In this document: in pieces, positions 11,172 through 21,086 of the stretch
Numbering within the stretch: the stretch's first letter is position 1
How the letters are laid out: the number at the start of each line of letters is the position of its first letter
Source: Catonia carolina
Taxonomy: Eukaryota; Arthropoda; Insecta; Hemiptera; Achilidae
Direction of reading: 5' to 3'
Length of the DNA: 64,000 nucleotides
Assembly: GCA_035578175.1 (NCBI GenBank)
Contig: JAQMRL010000002.1
Coordinates: forward strand, 95,954,748-96,018,747
Made by a program: the position numbers and the translations under genes
Notes under the pieces: generated by a model
What the model saw: the letters and a program-made list of their open reading frames with translations, nothing else
Told to the model about the DNA's origin: nothing
Databases searched by the model: none

Positions 11172-11709
11172 AGATTCAGTGAGAAGAAACTACAGGCTTT
11201 TGAGCTGTGGACCTACCGTAGAATGTTGAGGATCTCATATACTGAGCATGTCACGAATGAAGAGGTCCTCAGTAGAATGGGAAAGCAGCTGGAATTCATG
11301 GTGGAAGTTAAGGCACGAAAATTAAGGTATCTTGGTCATGTTATGAGGGGACCAAAGTATCAAATATTGCATCTCATCATTCAAGGCAAAATATTAGGAA
11401 AAAGATCGGTGGGCAGGAGAATTTTTTTTTTTTTTTTTTGGTTTAACGTCCGACTGTTTTGCAATTACTGCTAATGCAGACGGTGAAGGATGAAATGATT
11501 TTTTGTAACGTATGAAAATATGCCGTGCCTGAATGGGATTCGAGAATGCCTGAATGGGCAGGAGAAGGATATCCTGGCTGTGTAATTTGAGAAAGTGGTT
11601 CAGGTGTTCCTCAAACGAACTCTTTAAAGCAGCGGTCAACAAAATTCGTATCGCCATAATGATAGCCGACCTCCGTCATGGAGATGGCGCGTGAAGAAGA
11701 AGAAGAAGA
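11172..11709 (+). mobile_element. RTE-like LINE 3' end, split by a SINE
   Basis: The translation gives KKLQAFELWTYRRMLRIS, then RKLRYLGHVMRG and IIQGKILGKRSVGRR. After the SINE it resumes as WLCNLRKWF and the terminal RIAIMIADLRHGDGA. This is the C-terminal region of a LINE ORF2 downstream of the RT domain. The copy is 5'-truncated and ends in a (GAA)n tail at 11,691-11,709. The same protein region occurs intact at 25.3-26.1 kb on the other strand. Confidence 0.8.
11411..11564 (-). mobile_element. SINE (family A) insertion with 10-bp TSD
   Basis: A 134-bp insert (11421-11554) interrupts the LINE and is flanked by gggcaggaga at 11411-11420 and 11555-11564. On the minus strand it contains a B-box-like tctcgaatccca and ends in about 18 A residues. 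The tail motif cgttacaaaaaatcatttca recurs at 51.2-51.4 kb. Removing the insert restores the LINE frame (GRR then SWL), which shows its exact boundaries. Confidence 0.9.
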
Positions 11710-11761
11710 CTTTACATTATGTATTAGTATATTTTTACACTCCAACACTTATTGTTATTCC

Positions 11762-11880
11762 TGGCTAGGGTCTGGAAATTTTAACACATAAAAACGCACC
11801 ATTACAGTACCGTAGCCTATAGTAGTTGCTAATGACCAAGCTGTCAATGCAACTTTAAATGAACTTAAAAAAAGGTAAGC
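11762..11880 (+). mobile_element. SINE family 1, 5'-truncated copy
   Basis: The sequence picks up at gctagggtctggaaatttta and runs through the family 1 tail (gctaatgaccaagctgtcaa, gcaactttaaat). The tRNA head is absent. Confidence 0.65.
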
Positions 11881-12800
11881 ATTTATCATGTCACCTTTAT
11901 CTGAATATACTACACAGTCTTTATGTTATAGTTTTCTATTGTTGTAATGTCTGAGTCAATGATTAAATTTATTTTAATACATTAACAAACTGAAAATAAC
12001 TTTAAGCTATTTCTATCCCTGTAGGAAAATAAATATGGATATTATAAAGTTAATTAAATAAAACATGTAAAAATATTTATAAAAATAATAATTTTTAAAT
12101 GAGGAATTTATTGTAATAAGAAAGGTACATTTAATTTATCAAGTTCTATTTAGAATGAATTTAAGCAATAACAAAAGAAGTATTTTCCTTTAAGAAGGAA
12201 GAAGTTTTAGTTAAAAGTACAAACTTTTAAAATAAAGTCGATAATAAATTGTTACGCTAGATGGACTTTAATGTTTGTAGTACGCTGTAAAGAGTAACAG
12301 TGTAAGTACATGTTTTGTCTGTACACACTACTCTGCAATTACCACTTAAGACTTTTAGCATGAAACACATGTCTCGACGGAGATTATAAGGTGTTTCAAA
12401 AAGTATATCATATACATCTTGTCTTATAAAAACATTCTGTTAATTCTTGAAGAACTTAAAAATACATCTTCAGTTATTAATGTATGCTATACATTATTGT
12501 CCTAGTTAACTGGATCCTGTTTATCTGAAATTATCTTTAGATTTTATTCAAGTCTGCTCAGTTGCCAGTTCTGAGCTGATTTGGGTAAACTAGATGATTT
12601 AGTTACAAAAATAAATTATTTAAACTATTATAGAAGTTTTATCTATGGTTGAAAAACTGATGGTCCATTTTGAAAAGATTCTGATTATACAACAGTTTAT
12701 GCTTAGGTGTTTTTTTTTGTTTTACACAAGAAGAAAAATAATAAAGATGAAGATGACAGCTTCAGTACAAACTTGTATTTATCGTAATTGATAGCTTGAA
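11881..12800. other. AT-rich, nothing recognised
   Basis: No coding, RNA or repeat boundary was recognised in this stretch. Confidence 0.35.
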
Positions 12801-12805
12801 TTCAG

Positions 12806-12930
12806 ATGTTTTAATTGAAGACATTTATGTATTTAGTCAATGCACAATTTTATGTTTCTAACGCTACTTTACAAAATGACCTCAAAATTCTTCTAGGGAC
12901 AGACATTTTCAACTTATTGAACATATTGGT
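12806..12930. repeat. Diverged direct repeat, partner near 14.75-14.94 kb
   Basis: Shared strings include ttttatgtttctaac, gacctcaaaat and gacagacattttcaac in the same order as at 14,745-14,940. The second copy has extra AT-rich sequence containing a small hairpin (tagacctcaaaat/attttgaggtcta). The pair flanks the LINE relics and the mariner. It may be the edge of an older element into which they inserted. Confidence 0.55.
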
Positions 12931-13184
12931 GAAAATTCTGTATTTGATTTCTGAGTCGGTGCAGTAAGTTATCCACTTTTGCAACATCATTATAATGTTT
13001 CAACCAAAAACACTCGTACAAATAAAATGATCTTATCATTTGTTCATTTGACAATAAACCCCCCCCACTCTTGGTCAACGAATAAATACTTACAATGATT
13101 CTTGAATAATAATGCTGTGAAAATAAAACATGTCATTTAGAAAACTTTTGCATTGTGGTATAGAGTCTGTCTGAAAGTGTTTCT

Positions 13185-13345
13185 CTTCGATTTTCCAATA
13201 CCAAAAGCTACATCTGTGAGGTATATGGATCTATCCTTTGACAAAACTTAACATGGAATGCCCATGTTTCAGTTACTAGGAACATCATGAACAATTGACT
13301 CAAGATGTTGTACAGATTGATGTCACAGCATTCGGTACTTCCAAA
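13185..13345 (+). mobile_element. Jockey-type LINE ORF2 relic
   Basis: Allowing frameshifts and one stop, the sequence reads LSFDKTLTWNAHVS, then NIMNN and RLKMLYRLMSQHSVLP. This matches the region just after the RT domain in the 59-61 kb LINE (LTFDKRLTWSTHIK..LLYSLLHKRSKLP). It is heavily decayed and has no preserved ends. Confidence 0.55.
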
Positions 13346-13727
13346 TGGATAAAAACAAGACCCTTCTTAGGCCAATGAATAATTTTATGCAGAATTTCAA
13401 TGTTCACAATCACAACACGAGAAACAGGAATGATTATTATGTGGCTAATCACTCCACAAAATTGTTTGAACAAAAACCTACTTATGCAGGGAGAAAATTC
13501 ATAAATAAATTACCCCAATCTTTAAAGTGTTGTGAGGATTTGAATTCCTTTAAAAAAATTTAAAAAATTACTTGATCGGTGAAACTTTTTATAGCGTACA
13601 AGAATTTCTTTCTTGATAGTAGTGATACTTAGTGTGTTTCTTATATGTATTTCAGGTGCTATATCTGACGACATGTCCTATACTCCTCCTGGAGTCTCCA
13701 GGGCGCAAAAAAAAAAAAAAAAAAAAA
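13345..13727 (+). mobile_element. LINE 3' end with poly(A) tail
   Basis: A 72-codon frame reads HNHNTRNRNDYY and YAGRKFINKLPQSLK, a motif pair seen near the C-terminus of many insect LINE ORF2 proteins. About 145 bp of 3' UTR follow, then an A tract at 13,707-13,727. The mariner derivative begins 13 bp later. It is 5'-truncated or recombined with the preceding Jockey piece. Confidence 0.65.
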
Positions 13728-13740
13728 CAATTTGGATGTA

Positions 13741-14671
13741 CAAGGTATGGGTATTAAACAACGAGACTGACGTTTTAAAAAATTTTATTTTTATTTTATA
13801 CATAATCACTTATTGTCACCTTCAATATACACTCCTTCTCTATCCCTACAACGCTCCATGCAAATTTTACATTGTTGGAAACAGTGCTGGAAGTCATCTT
13901 CTGTCAGCTCCTTCAGGACACGTGCTGCTCAAAAATGTTTGAAATGAAGCTCGCAAAAATGTTTGTACTGACACTTTGTACGCGATTGAAAATGACCCAA
14001 ATTTTTTGGAAATGATAATAACATGTGGTTTTTTACTTATGATCTGGAAATGAAGCGTCAATCCTTGCACTGGAAGAGCCGAACTTCATCGAGAGCCAAA
14101 AAAGCTTGAATGAGCAAGTCAAAATTTAAAGCAATGATGATTGTTTTTTTTGATATCCATGGGATTGTGTACCTTCACTGGGTTCCTGAAGGTCAAACAA
14201 TTAATCAATATTACTACCTTGAGGTACTTTCTAAACTATGTCAAGAGTAAGGAAAAAATGCCCCAAAATGTGGAAGGACAAATCATGGGTTCTCCACCAA
14301 GACAATGCGCCAGCTCATTCCGCGTTATCTGTCAAGAGATTCCTAGCCAAGTACAGCATCTCAGTGTTAGAACATCCACCTTATTCACCAGATCTTGCAC
14401 CATGTGACTTCTACCTGTTCCCTAAGGTGAAATCTGCATTAAAAGGGACAAGATTTGGGTCTATGGAAGCTGTAAAAGAGAAAGCGGCATGTGTTCTGAA
14501 GGAGCTGACAGAAGATGACTTCCAGCACTGTTTCCAACAATGGAAAATTCGCATGGAGCGTTGTAGGGATAGAGAAGGAGTGTATATTGAAGATGACAAT
14601 AAGTGATTATGTATAAAATAAAAATTAAATTTTTTACAACCTCAGTCTCGTTATTTAATAGCCACACCTCG
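13741..14671 (+). mobile_element. Palindromic mariner derivative, copy 1
   Basis: The ends (caaggtatgggtatta and, inward from the right, cgaggtgtggctatta) are flanked by TA at 13739-13740 and 14672-14673. The left ~190 bp is an inverted copy of the transposase C-terminal end instead of the normal 5' half. The plus strand then carries the C-terminal part of the transposase. The ORF at 14238-14606 has HQDNAPAH and PPYSPDLAPCDFYLF, with the two Asp residues 34 residues apart, as in D,D34D mariners. About 10 bp are missing around 14,026 where the first catalytic Asp (family CDETW) should be. It is not autonomous. Confidence 0.88.
14238..14606 (+). pseudogene. Mariner transposase C-terminal fragment
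   Basis: This 122-residue frame holds the second and third catalytic aspartates (D22 in DNAP, D57 in CDF) and the conserved YSPDLAPCDF block. It ends in CRDREGVYIEDDNK. The N-terminal DNA-binding domain and the first catalytic Asp are absent. The ATG at 14238 is internal to the family protein and is not a natural start. Confidence 0.85.
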
Positions 14672-14939
14672 TATGCTGCTCAAATTTATGGATGAGCTAA
14701 ATCGTCAGTGATCACTTGAATTATTTCGATGAGACTTGAGATATTTCGATTGAAGACGTTACGTTTTTAGTCAACACAACTTTTATGTTTCTAACAATAC
14801 TTTACATAGACCTCAAAATAATTTTGAGGTCTTTGAGGTCTATGTATTCATAGTAATTATTTTATGTATTTATATTATTTATGTATTTATAAGAATTATT
14901 CTTCTAGTGACAGACATTTTCAACTTTATTGAAACTTCC

Positions 14940-15110
14940 GAAACAGACTTCTCGCTCACCTGGAAACAATTGATACAAAATTTCTTTTCATGATTTACCA
15001 AACAACTTTCAAATAACCTAAGAAAGAAGTGGAGCCGGGATCCACCAGTTTAGGAATTATATGTTTATAAATAAATGAATGAATTAATTATTAAGAACAA
15101 ATAAATTAAA
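14940..15110 (+). mobile_element. Possible Jockey 3' end relic
   Basis: The stretch aagaagtggagccgggatcc resembles the coding end of Jockey elements elsewhere in the window (cgatggagccgggacatc near 43.4 kb). Frames are broken and no tail or TSD was identified. Confidence 0.3.
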
Positions 15111-16050
15111 ATGTCAGAAACCTGTCAATGGATGGTGCTCTCTGAGTTCATCACTCATGTCATTTTATTCATTTTTTACCAACCATCATATTCAACGTTT
15201 TTTTCATAAAAGTCGTTAGTTTCATTAAAATAATTAAAAAGTTAATGTAATTAATCACGAGTCAAAGTTATAGAAACGTACGTAAATTTACGCTCTAAGA
15301 ATATTGTATTATTTTATTTGCATGATTGCAATTTTATTGATGGAACTATTGCATAGTATTTTTCACAGTAAAGGACCTACATATTCACTTATTTATGCAT
15401 TAGGGAAAAGTTGAAAATTCTATTTATCATTTATATGACAGGTTCTATCTATGAATGAAAAACTAGTTCTTTTCATCTCTTGTGACCTTATTCAAAACTT
15501 CTTAGAGTGGACAAAAATAATAAAAGACACTCTAATGCAATATGACTTATATCTACTTTTAAACGTCTGGGTATTCACAGATAAGAAACTAAGAACTTAA
15601 GTATTCTACAGCACATAGAATTAATGTTTTAAATAAAGTTTCAGTGCTGGAAGAGTTGCTTTAGGTACGTTAAGATTAATTGCAATACTTTTTAAAATGT
15701 TTTTGTCCTATTTATGTTTGTTTTAAGAAAACTAAATGACGATTAACCTTTTTGGTTACATTAATAATACAGTCATTACGTTACATTAATAATTTATAGT
15801 GACATAGCAGGTGAAGCCGAACGACAAAGTACCTTTGAAAAAGCTAAATGCTTAAAGAATATCACGTAGTAATTTATTAACAGCCCGTCACCTGAAGATA
15901 AAATTGGAAAAGTCGACTAAGACATTATCTCGGTGAGTTAATTAATTATGTGTTGTATCTTGGTTGTATTAATAATAAAAACCATAAAAAGAAGCAAAAA
16001 ACAACCGGTGAGAGGTGAAGGCCTCTGCACTCTGGGGAAGGTACAAGCAA
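15111..16050. other. AT-rich, nothing recognised
   Basis: No gene, RNA or repeat boundary was recognised. Confidence 0.35.
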
Positions 16051-16051
16051 T

Positions 16052-16336
16052 GTTGTTGTTTAAGTCATCAGCCAAATGGCTGGTTTGAACTTATGGAGGC
16101 TTTACTAAGTTAAATGAGAAGTGAGGTGGTTTACCATTGCCTTACTCATTGAGTGGAAAAGCATGCTTATCACCACGCCAGACACTCTGAAAAGCATTTA
16201 CTTTCCACCCAGCAAATGACACCTTCACTTCATTTATCATAGGGTCTGGCTGTATATCGAAATTCATTACTCTCAGAGGAGATTAATCTGACTAGTGTCT
16301 ATTATAACTCTACCTCTTCTGTTCTTAAATACTGAA
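16052..16336 (+). mobile_element. Dispersed repeat E, copy 2 (3'-truncated)
   Basis: It begins gttgttgtttaagtcatc and follows the family to cttctgttcttaaat. There it switches to the AT-rich segment that is duplicated at 30.5 kb. The usual 3' third, including the motif ggctgaccatgtgataag, is missing. Confidence 0.8.
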
Positions 16337-17000
16337 TGAATTGTAATTCATTTTGAATTAGATTTCATCGTTTTTTTGAATTTATTGGAATTGAATTTGA
16401 ACTTGCTTACCATTGAAAGTGTAACTCATACATATATGAGTATTATAAGGGATATACAATCTTCCTTAGAAATTAATGTTAACAAAAATCAATAATAAAT
16501 TTACCCGAATGATAGGTGTACAGACCTACATTAACTTATACATAATACATATTTATAACATAATTTAATAGTACAAGCGCGTTTCTGTATACATAATAAT
16601 ATGTGTTGTTGTTTAGGTCAGCAGCTGAAAGCTGGTTTGAACCTCTAGAGGCTTTACTAAGTAAAACGAAAAGTGAAGGTGTTTACCATTGCCTTACTCA
16701 TTGAGTAGAAAAGCATGCTTATCAGCATGCCAGACCCTCTGAAAAGCATCTACTTTCCACCCTGCAAATTATACCTTCACTTCATTCACCACTAGGTCTG
16801 GCTGTTAAATGAAATTCATTTCTCTTAGAGGAGATAACTCTGATTAATGTCTTTTACACCTCTACCTCATCTCTTCTTAAATGCTTCAGTCATGTAATTG
16901 GCTGACCATGTGATAAGAAACAGAGCTATTTTTTGTAGCCTTGGAACTAGCAGGTCGAGTGCAAATAATTTAACACTCCACCTGCATGTTATGGGGAATA
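16337..17000 (+). repeat. Composite repeat: ~265-bp AT-rich unit plus repeat E copy 3
   Basis: Positions 16337-16604 match 30516-30780 (for example aataataaatttacccgaat and gtacaagcgcgtttctgtat), and each copy is followed directly by a repeat E body (here from 16605). The conserved junction shows that the unit and E were copied together. Repeat E here includes ggctgaccatgtgataagaa and cacctgcatgttatgg. No TSD was evident for this copy. Confidence 0.8.
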
Positions 17001-17194
17001 CAACTAATACAACTAATATAAAAGAAAACTCTCGAAGTAACCGTAGCTCAGAAATGTTTTTATACGGTATTGTATCATCAAACCTGAGCGATACGCAAAT
17101 GAATACTTACAAATGACCGGGACGACTGGGCTAAGAAGCTGAGAAATAAGGCCTACATTCAAAACTAATGTAGCTCGACCTTGTTGGTATTAAT

Positions 17195-17300
17195 CAAAAC
17201 AAAAAACTTACTGCCCTTTCACCAACAATTTTATACAATTATAACCATAACGCGTTTTGGCCTCTACGAGGCCACCTTTAAAGGTTAGTTTATTTCCACA
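17195..17300 (-). mobile_element. Penelope-like terminal remnant, possible
   Basis: On the minus strand: ggtggcctcgtagaggcc, then aaaacgcgtta, then attgttggtgaaagggcagt. The same block, oppositely oriented, is at 19.43-19.56 kb. A stem followed by (g)aaacgcgt is what I recall from Penelope-like terminal repeats. No RT or endonuclease ORF is nearby. Confidence 0.4.
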
Positions 17301-17439
17301 AACACCGTGATACTCTTTTGAACCGATCGGATGGTTTGAAGCTTATACAAATGTCGTAGGTTGACAATGTATTAGCCTGATTGTCAACCAATGTTTACAA
17401 ATTGTAGGTTGTATAAAGTACAAGTTTCCTGGCCAGAAG

Positions 17440-17568
17440 AGCAATCAGGATTCCGGTATTTTGTAACGCATCGAGAACAGTGGGTTTTGACTAGTAAAAC
17501 TTTTCAGACCCTGGCCGGGAATCGAACCTGGTACCTCCGCGTGGTAGGCTAGCGCGCTAAGCAAGTGC
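17440..17568 (-). mobile_element. SINE family 1, partial copy
   Basis: The plus strand shows agaccctggccgggaatcga, the complement of the family 1 B box and spacer, and ctagcgcgctaa toward the A box. The preceding segment has gtgggttttgac, as in other copies. Confidence 0.7.
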
Positions 17569-18668
17569 CTATCTTATTTAATTTAATAGTTTTTTTTAAC
17601 TTTAACTCTTTATTTAGAACTGTACAAAAAAGTGTGCACGACGAAACCAAATTGTTGATCAAACAATGAGAAATACAAATAACATGGTATTACACAGATA
17701 AATAAATTAAAAATTTTTCATTAACTAAACTAAACTATTAATTAAAACTTTTTTCCCATTGTAACTACTATATAAATTAAAAAATATACCATTGACATGG
17801 TTTTACTATTCACAAAAACGGTAATGAGAAAAAAGTATTTAACACCTATATGACTCAAATATGTGTCACACTTGTCTTTAAAAATGGGCCTCGTGCATCA
17901 AAAATGAGTCATAGTACATTAATCATTGTTAAGTCGTGTATTACTAATGTGGTTTCAAAAGCTGGGGTTTCAGAGAGTGACATTGTACACCTAGCCTGTT
18001 CAAATAGTTGGTCTTTTTCAAATAATAGGATATTGCGTACGTGGGTAGTTTTTCTTGTTGTACTGTACTAGAATGCTGCTATTATTTTGCAATTGTTTAT
18101 TTCTTTTGCTTATTTAGGTTGATTGAAATAATCCAGAATACTTTGCAAGTAAACCCAGTTGTACATTTATTATTGTGACGCAAAAATGGGTCACATAGCT
18201 CTGAAATGTAAAATATTTCCAGGGGGTAATGTGATCCAAAAGTGTCACAACTTTATTTTACAAAAAAATTAGTATTTGTTATTAACTAAAAGAAGTAAAA
18301 TAACAAGAACAATAAATAAAATGTGAAAAAAAGAAAAAAGTACGATGGCCCTGCAGTGTCACAAAATTTAGTGTGGCAGTCAACGTGTTAAAAACACATA
18401 TTAATGAGAAATTATAATTAAGTTATGAAAAATCAAGATATGCTACAAACGTTAAAGATTAAGACGAAATGAACAACATTCATTTTGAAGAATAACTTTT
18501 TTTCTTATTACATCAAGAGGTCTCTACTCCATCTTCTTTTTAATCTTCGATCTGCATATAAGTCTTGAATTAACGGGAAATTAGAAATTAGAAATGTGTG
18601 TGCAAGTGTGAAATGTTTGGCTTATCTACTGTATTAGAAATGAGATGCGTTGGTCATTGTGTAAAGTC
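17569..18668. other. Unassigned, contains recurring gtcaca motifs
   Basis: Several gtgtcaca/gggtcaca strings occur between 17,860 and 18,370, and the segment ends near gcagtcaacgtgtta. This could be an old DNA transposon, but no inverted ends were found. The 73-codon ORF at 17850-18071 has no recognisable domain. Confidence 0.3.
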
Positions 18669-19292
18669 AAATATACAACTACCTTTTTTTTATCCGAGGC
18701 GGCGAGAAATTCTCGTGCTCACTCCCTCGGGAAGTAGTGTAGGACTCAATTGATGAGGCGTCCGCGTCCAGCCCTCGGAGGCCGCAACCGTCTACCAACC
18801 AAAAACCCGCCGCCTGGCCACTTGATCCGACATCAGCAAAGAACCCTCCACCTCCCTCAGAACTGTTTACATACCTAATACTACAAGGGAAATGTCGGGT
18901 TAAAAAATTTACACACTGTCAGCGGGGCGTGGAAGGGAACCGCAGCCTAATTCTCCTCTCGCTGTCACCGACCAACAATCACTCTCCCACTTTCATTCAC
19001 CTCTTTCATCATCAGCTCAGGAAATAAGTGTGCCTAATTTATGAGATTAGGACAGGATTGATTTACGGTGGAAAAGGGCGATCTCGCTGATCTCTAGATG
19101 TCTCCTCCATGCGCAGTCTCCCGATCACCCTCTCCGCAAACTGAGCGACCAACTTCCAACTCTCCTCATCCCGCAGCATCGCTTACTCTCTCTGGGCTCT
19201 ACAGTGCAATCCATATCTTCTCAGATGTCATTATTCTTTCGAGGCCAAAATAGGGAAATCTTTCAAAAATATGCGCAATAAATATACAACTA
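18669..19292 (-). mobile_element. GC-rich, 5'-truncated LINE 3' end with 13-bp TSD
   Basis: The 598-bp insert (18682-19279) is flanked by aaatatacaacta at 18669-18681 and 19280-19292. On the minus strand it encodes LRDEESWKLVAQFAERVIG and then a stop. A GC-rich 3' UTR follows, ending in a short A run at 18,684-18,691. The peptide resembles the very C-terminus of R1/LOA-type LINE proteins, but this clade is a guess. The insert's base composition contrasts sharply with its AT-rich surroundings. Confidence 0.8.
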
Positions 19293-19429
19293 ACTGATAT
19301 TTCTCAAAGGAGAATGAAATTATAATAACACAATAATAAAAAACCAAATGCGTACTTAAAAATATACTTAAAACAAAAAATTAAAAATATGCTTGGATAT
19401 TTGTGGGAACCGTTAAAATGTTCATCGGT

Positions 19430-19560
19430 ATGGTTTTAGTATAAGTCACTTTTGGTGGATACTTCTCCTGAAGATCACCCCTCATAGAGACCGAAACGCG
19501 TTAGAGTTGATCGTATAAAAATGTCGGTGAAAGGGCAGTAGCTTAATTTTTTTTTAGAAT
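19430..19560 (+). mobile_element. Penelope-like terminal remnant with hammerhead-like core, possible
   Basis: The sequence tcctgaagatcacccctcat is followed by agagaccgaaacgcgtta and then tgtcggtgaaagggcagta. The order CTGAnGA, stem, CGAAAC, GCGT recalls the hammerhead ribozymes described in Penelope-like elements. The core is CTGAAGA rather than the active CTGATGA, so self-cleavage is doubtful. Confidence 0.4.
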
Positions 19561-19929
19561 AAGGTAAATATGTTACGCAATGAAGTGGATCCAAAGATAC
19601 TGGAGTAACAGTACAAGTAAAGCAAAGAAGACTGTACAAGGAAAATAAAAGATTAATATAATAATCGAGGTCAGAATAATAATCAGAAATCGAGGTCTGG
19701 AACCCTACGGCCATCTAAACAGAATAGTCCACAAACGATTGAAGAAACACATTTTTATGACAATAGACAGAGATTTTAGGTGTTTGATAAGTCGATTAAA
19801 GCTGGTCAAAAAAGGGCGTTAAAAATATGAGAGTAAAAGAGGTAAACATATTAAACCGAACTAATTGAAAATAACAGATTGCCTTTAACTTTTTAACAGA
19901 AAAAGAAGCCAAGTCAGAGCTGTGGAAAT

Positions 19930-20216
19930 GAATTTTCTTCGGACTGTGAAGGGCTGCACTCTTTAGGACAAAATAAGAAGTGACGTTATAAGACAAGAGT
20001 TGCAAATATTCAGCCCGTTGAAGAAGGTTAATGAGTACAGAATCAAGTGGAGTAGTCATCTGGAACGCATGAAGAGAAGCCGTCTGGCTAGATTGGCAAT
20101 GAATTATAAGCCAAATGGTCGAAGGGGTGATGGTCGTCCGAGGGAAAGGTGGTTACCGGAACAGGCAGTATTGCCTGACCCATGAAGTGAAGAAGAAGAC
20201 GAAGAAGAAGAAGATT
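19930..20216 (+). mobile_element. RTE-like LINE 3' end
   Basis: The translation contains FLRTVKGCTL, then WSSHLERMKRSRLARLAMNY and KPNGRRGDGRPRERW, which is the conserved C-terminal block of these LINE proteins. A (GAA)n-type tail ends the copy at about 20,190-20,215. The 61-codon ORF at 20000 is this fragment, not a host gene. Confidence 0.75.
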
Positions 20217-20321
20217 TTCTTTAAGAGGGTTTCCGAAAAGAGCAAACGCAGATTAAGGATGGTTGGTAGAAATAAGATGCACTTACAATGAAGTAATACT
20301 GAAAAGTTGTTTATAATAAGA

Positions 20322-21086
20322 CTAGCAACCCCCGCTTGCTTCGCTTCACAGCAACTAATGTAGGCCTCATTAAATTATTTTAAAACCTCTCTATATACAA
20401 TATTTGTGGTTTTGTTGCCCTGTGGCAGCAAAATAAATTGTTTTTTTGCTCTTCCAGCTCTAGAAAGTCCGACATAAAGTTGTTTATGAGTGAAGGAAGC
20501 ACTCTTGTCTCAAATCGATGCCTACCGTTTAAATGTTTGTCCCTGCGATTTAACAGAGTTGAATAGAATGCATAGAAGAATACCGATGGAAAAGAAAGAG
20601 ACAGTTGATATGTGGCTGAGAAAAGAGACAGTAGTACGTAGTCGCGGTACGCAGAGTAATTGGAAATGACTCATTCACTACCTGTTGACTGAAAACAAAT
20701 ACTGTATGAAATACAGTACAAAATTTTTTTTGAATATATCCGAATTTTTAATGTTTTTGGAATCGAATGTTATTCTTCACGTTTTTCTAAGAAATATAAA
20801 AGTTGAATCGTGCTTCTAGCCCCCAAAAATACACCATCCAGAGGACTTAGAAAAAATAAATATGTGCTACGCACCCGATAAACTAAAACATGCGACATCG
20901 TCACAGTTTAAGTTGCTTAACTCACTTAATTAAAGTAACTTAAAGTTGCGAAATAGCCTTTTATTGATCAGGAAGCTCTAAGCTATGCAACAATGAAAGA
21001 TTTTTTTAAAACCGGTTCATTAGTCTCTGAGATTACCTCATACAAACAAACAAACAGACTTTTCTTCTTTATTATATTAGTATAGA
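20322..21086 (-). mobile_element. Helitron remnant with helicase C-terminus
   Basis: On the minus strand it starts TCTATACTAATATAATAAAG and ends GGGGGTTGCTAG followed by T, matching the TC and CTRR ends of Helitrons. Close to the 3' end, 20560-20375 reads KSQGQTFKR, then FTHKQLYVGLSRAGRAKK and GNKTTNIVYREVLK. This is the C-terminal superfamily 1 (PIF1-like) helicase region of rolling-circle Helitron transposases. Two stops break the frame. The rest of the Rep/helicase protein is missing, so it is non-autonomous. Confidence 0.8.
20375..20560 (-). pseudogene. Helitron helicase C-terminal fragment
   Basis: About 61 codons contain the motif SQGQTF (helicase motif V region), LYVGLSRAGR (motif VI region, with its conserved Arg) and the ending NIVYREVLK before a stop. 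Two internal stops (after FKR and four codons later) show decay. It could not give a working helicase. Confidence 0.8.

Noticed and set aside
13613..13942. 109-codon ORF
   Set aside because: It runs from a LINE 3' UTR through its poly(A) tract into the inverted mariner arm; it is a chimera of unrelated repeats.
17440..17568. Possible tRNA gene
   Set aside because: The A and B boxes belong to a tRNA-derived SINE; the anticodon arm and acceptor stem do not fold as a tRNA, and the same sequence recurs with a SINE tail.
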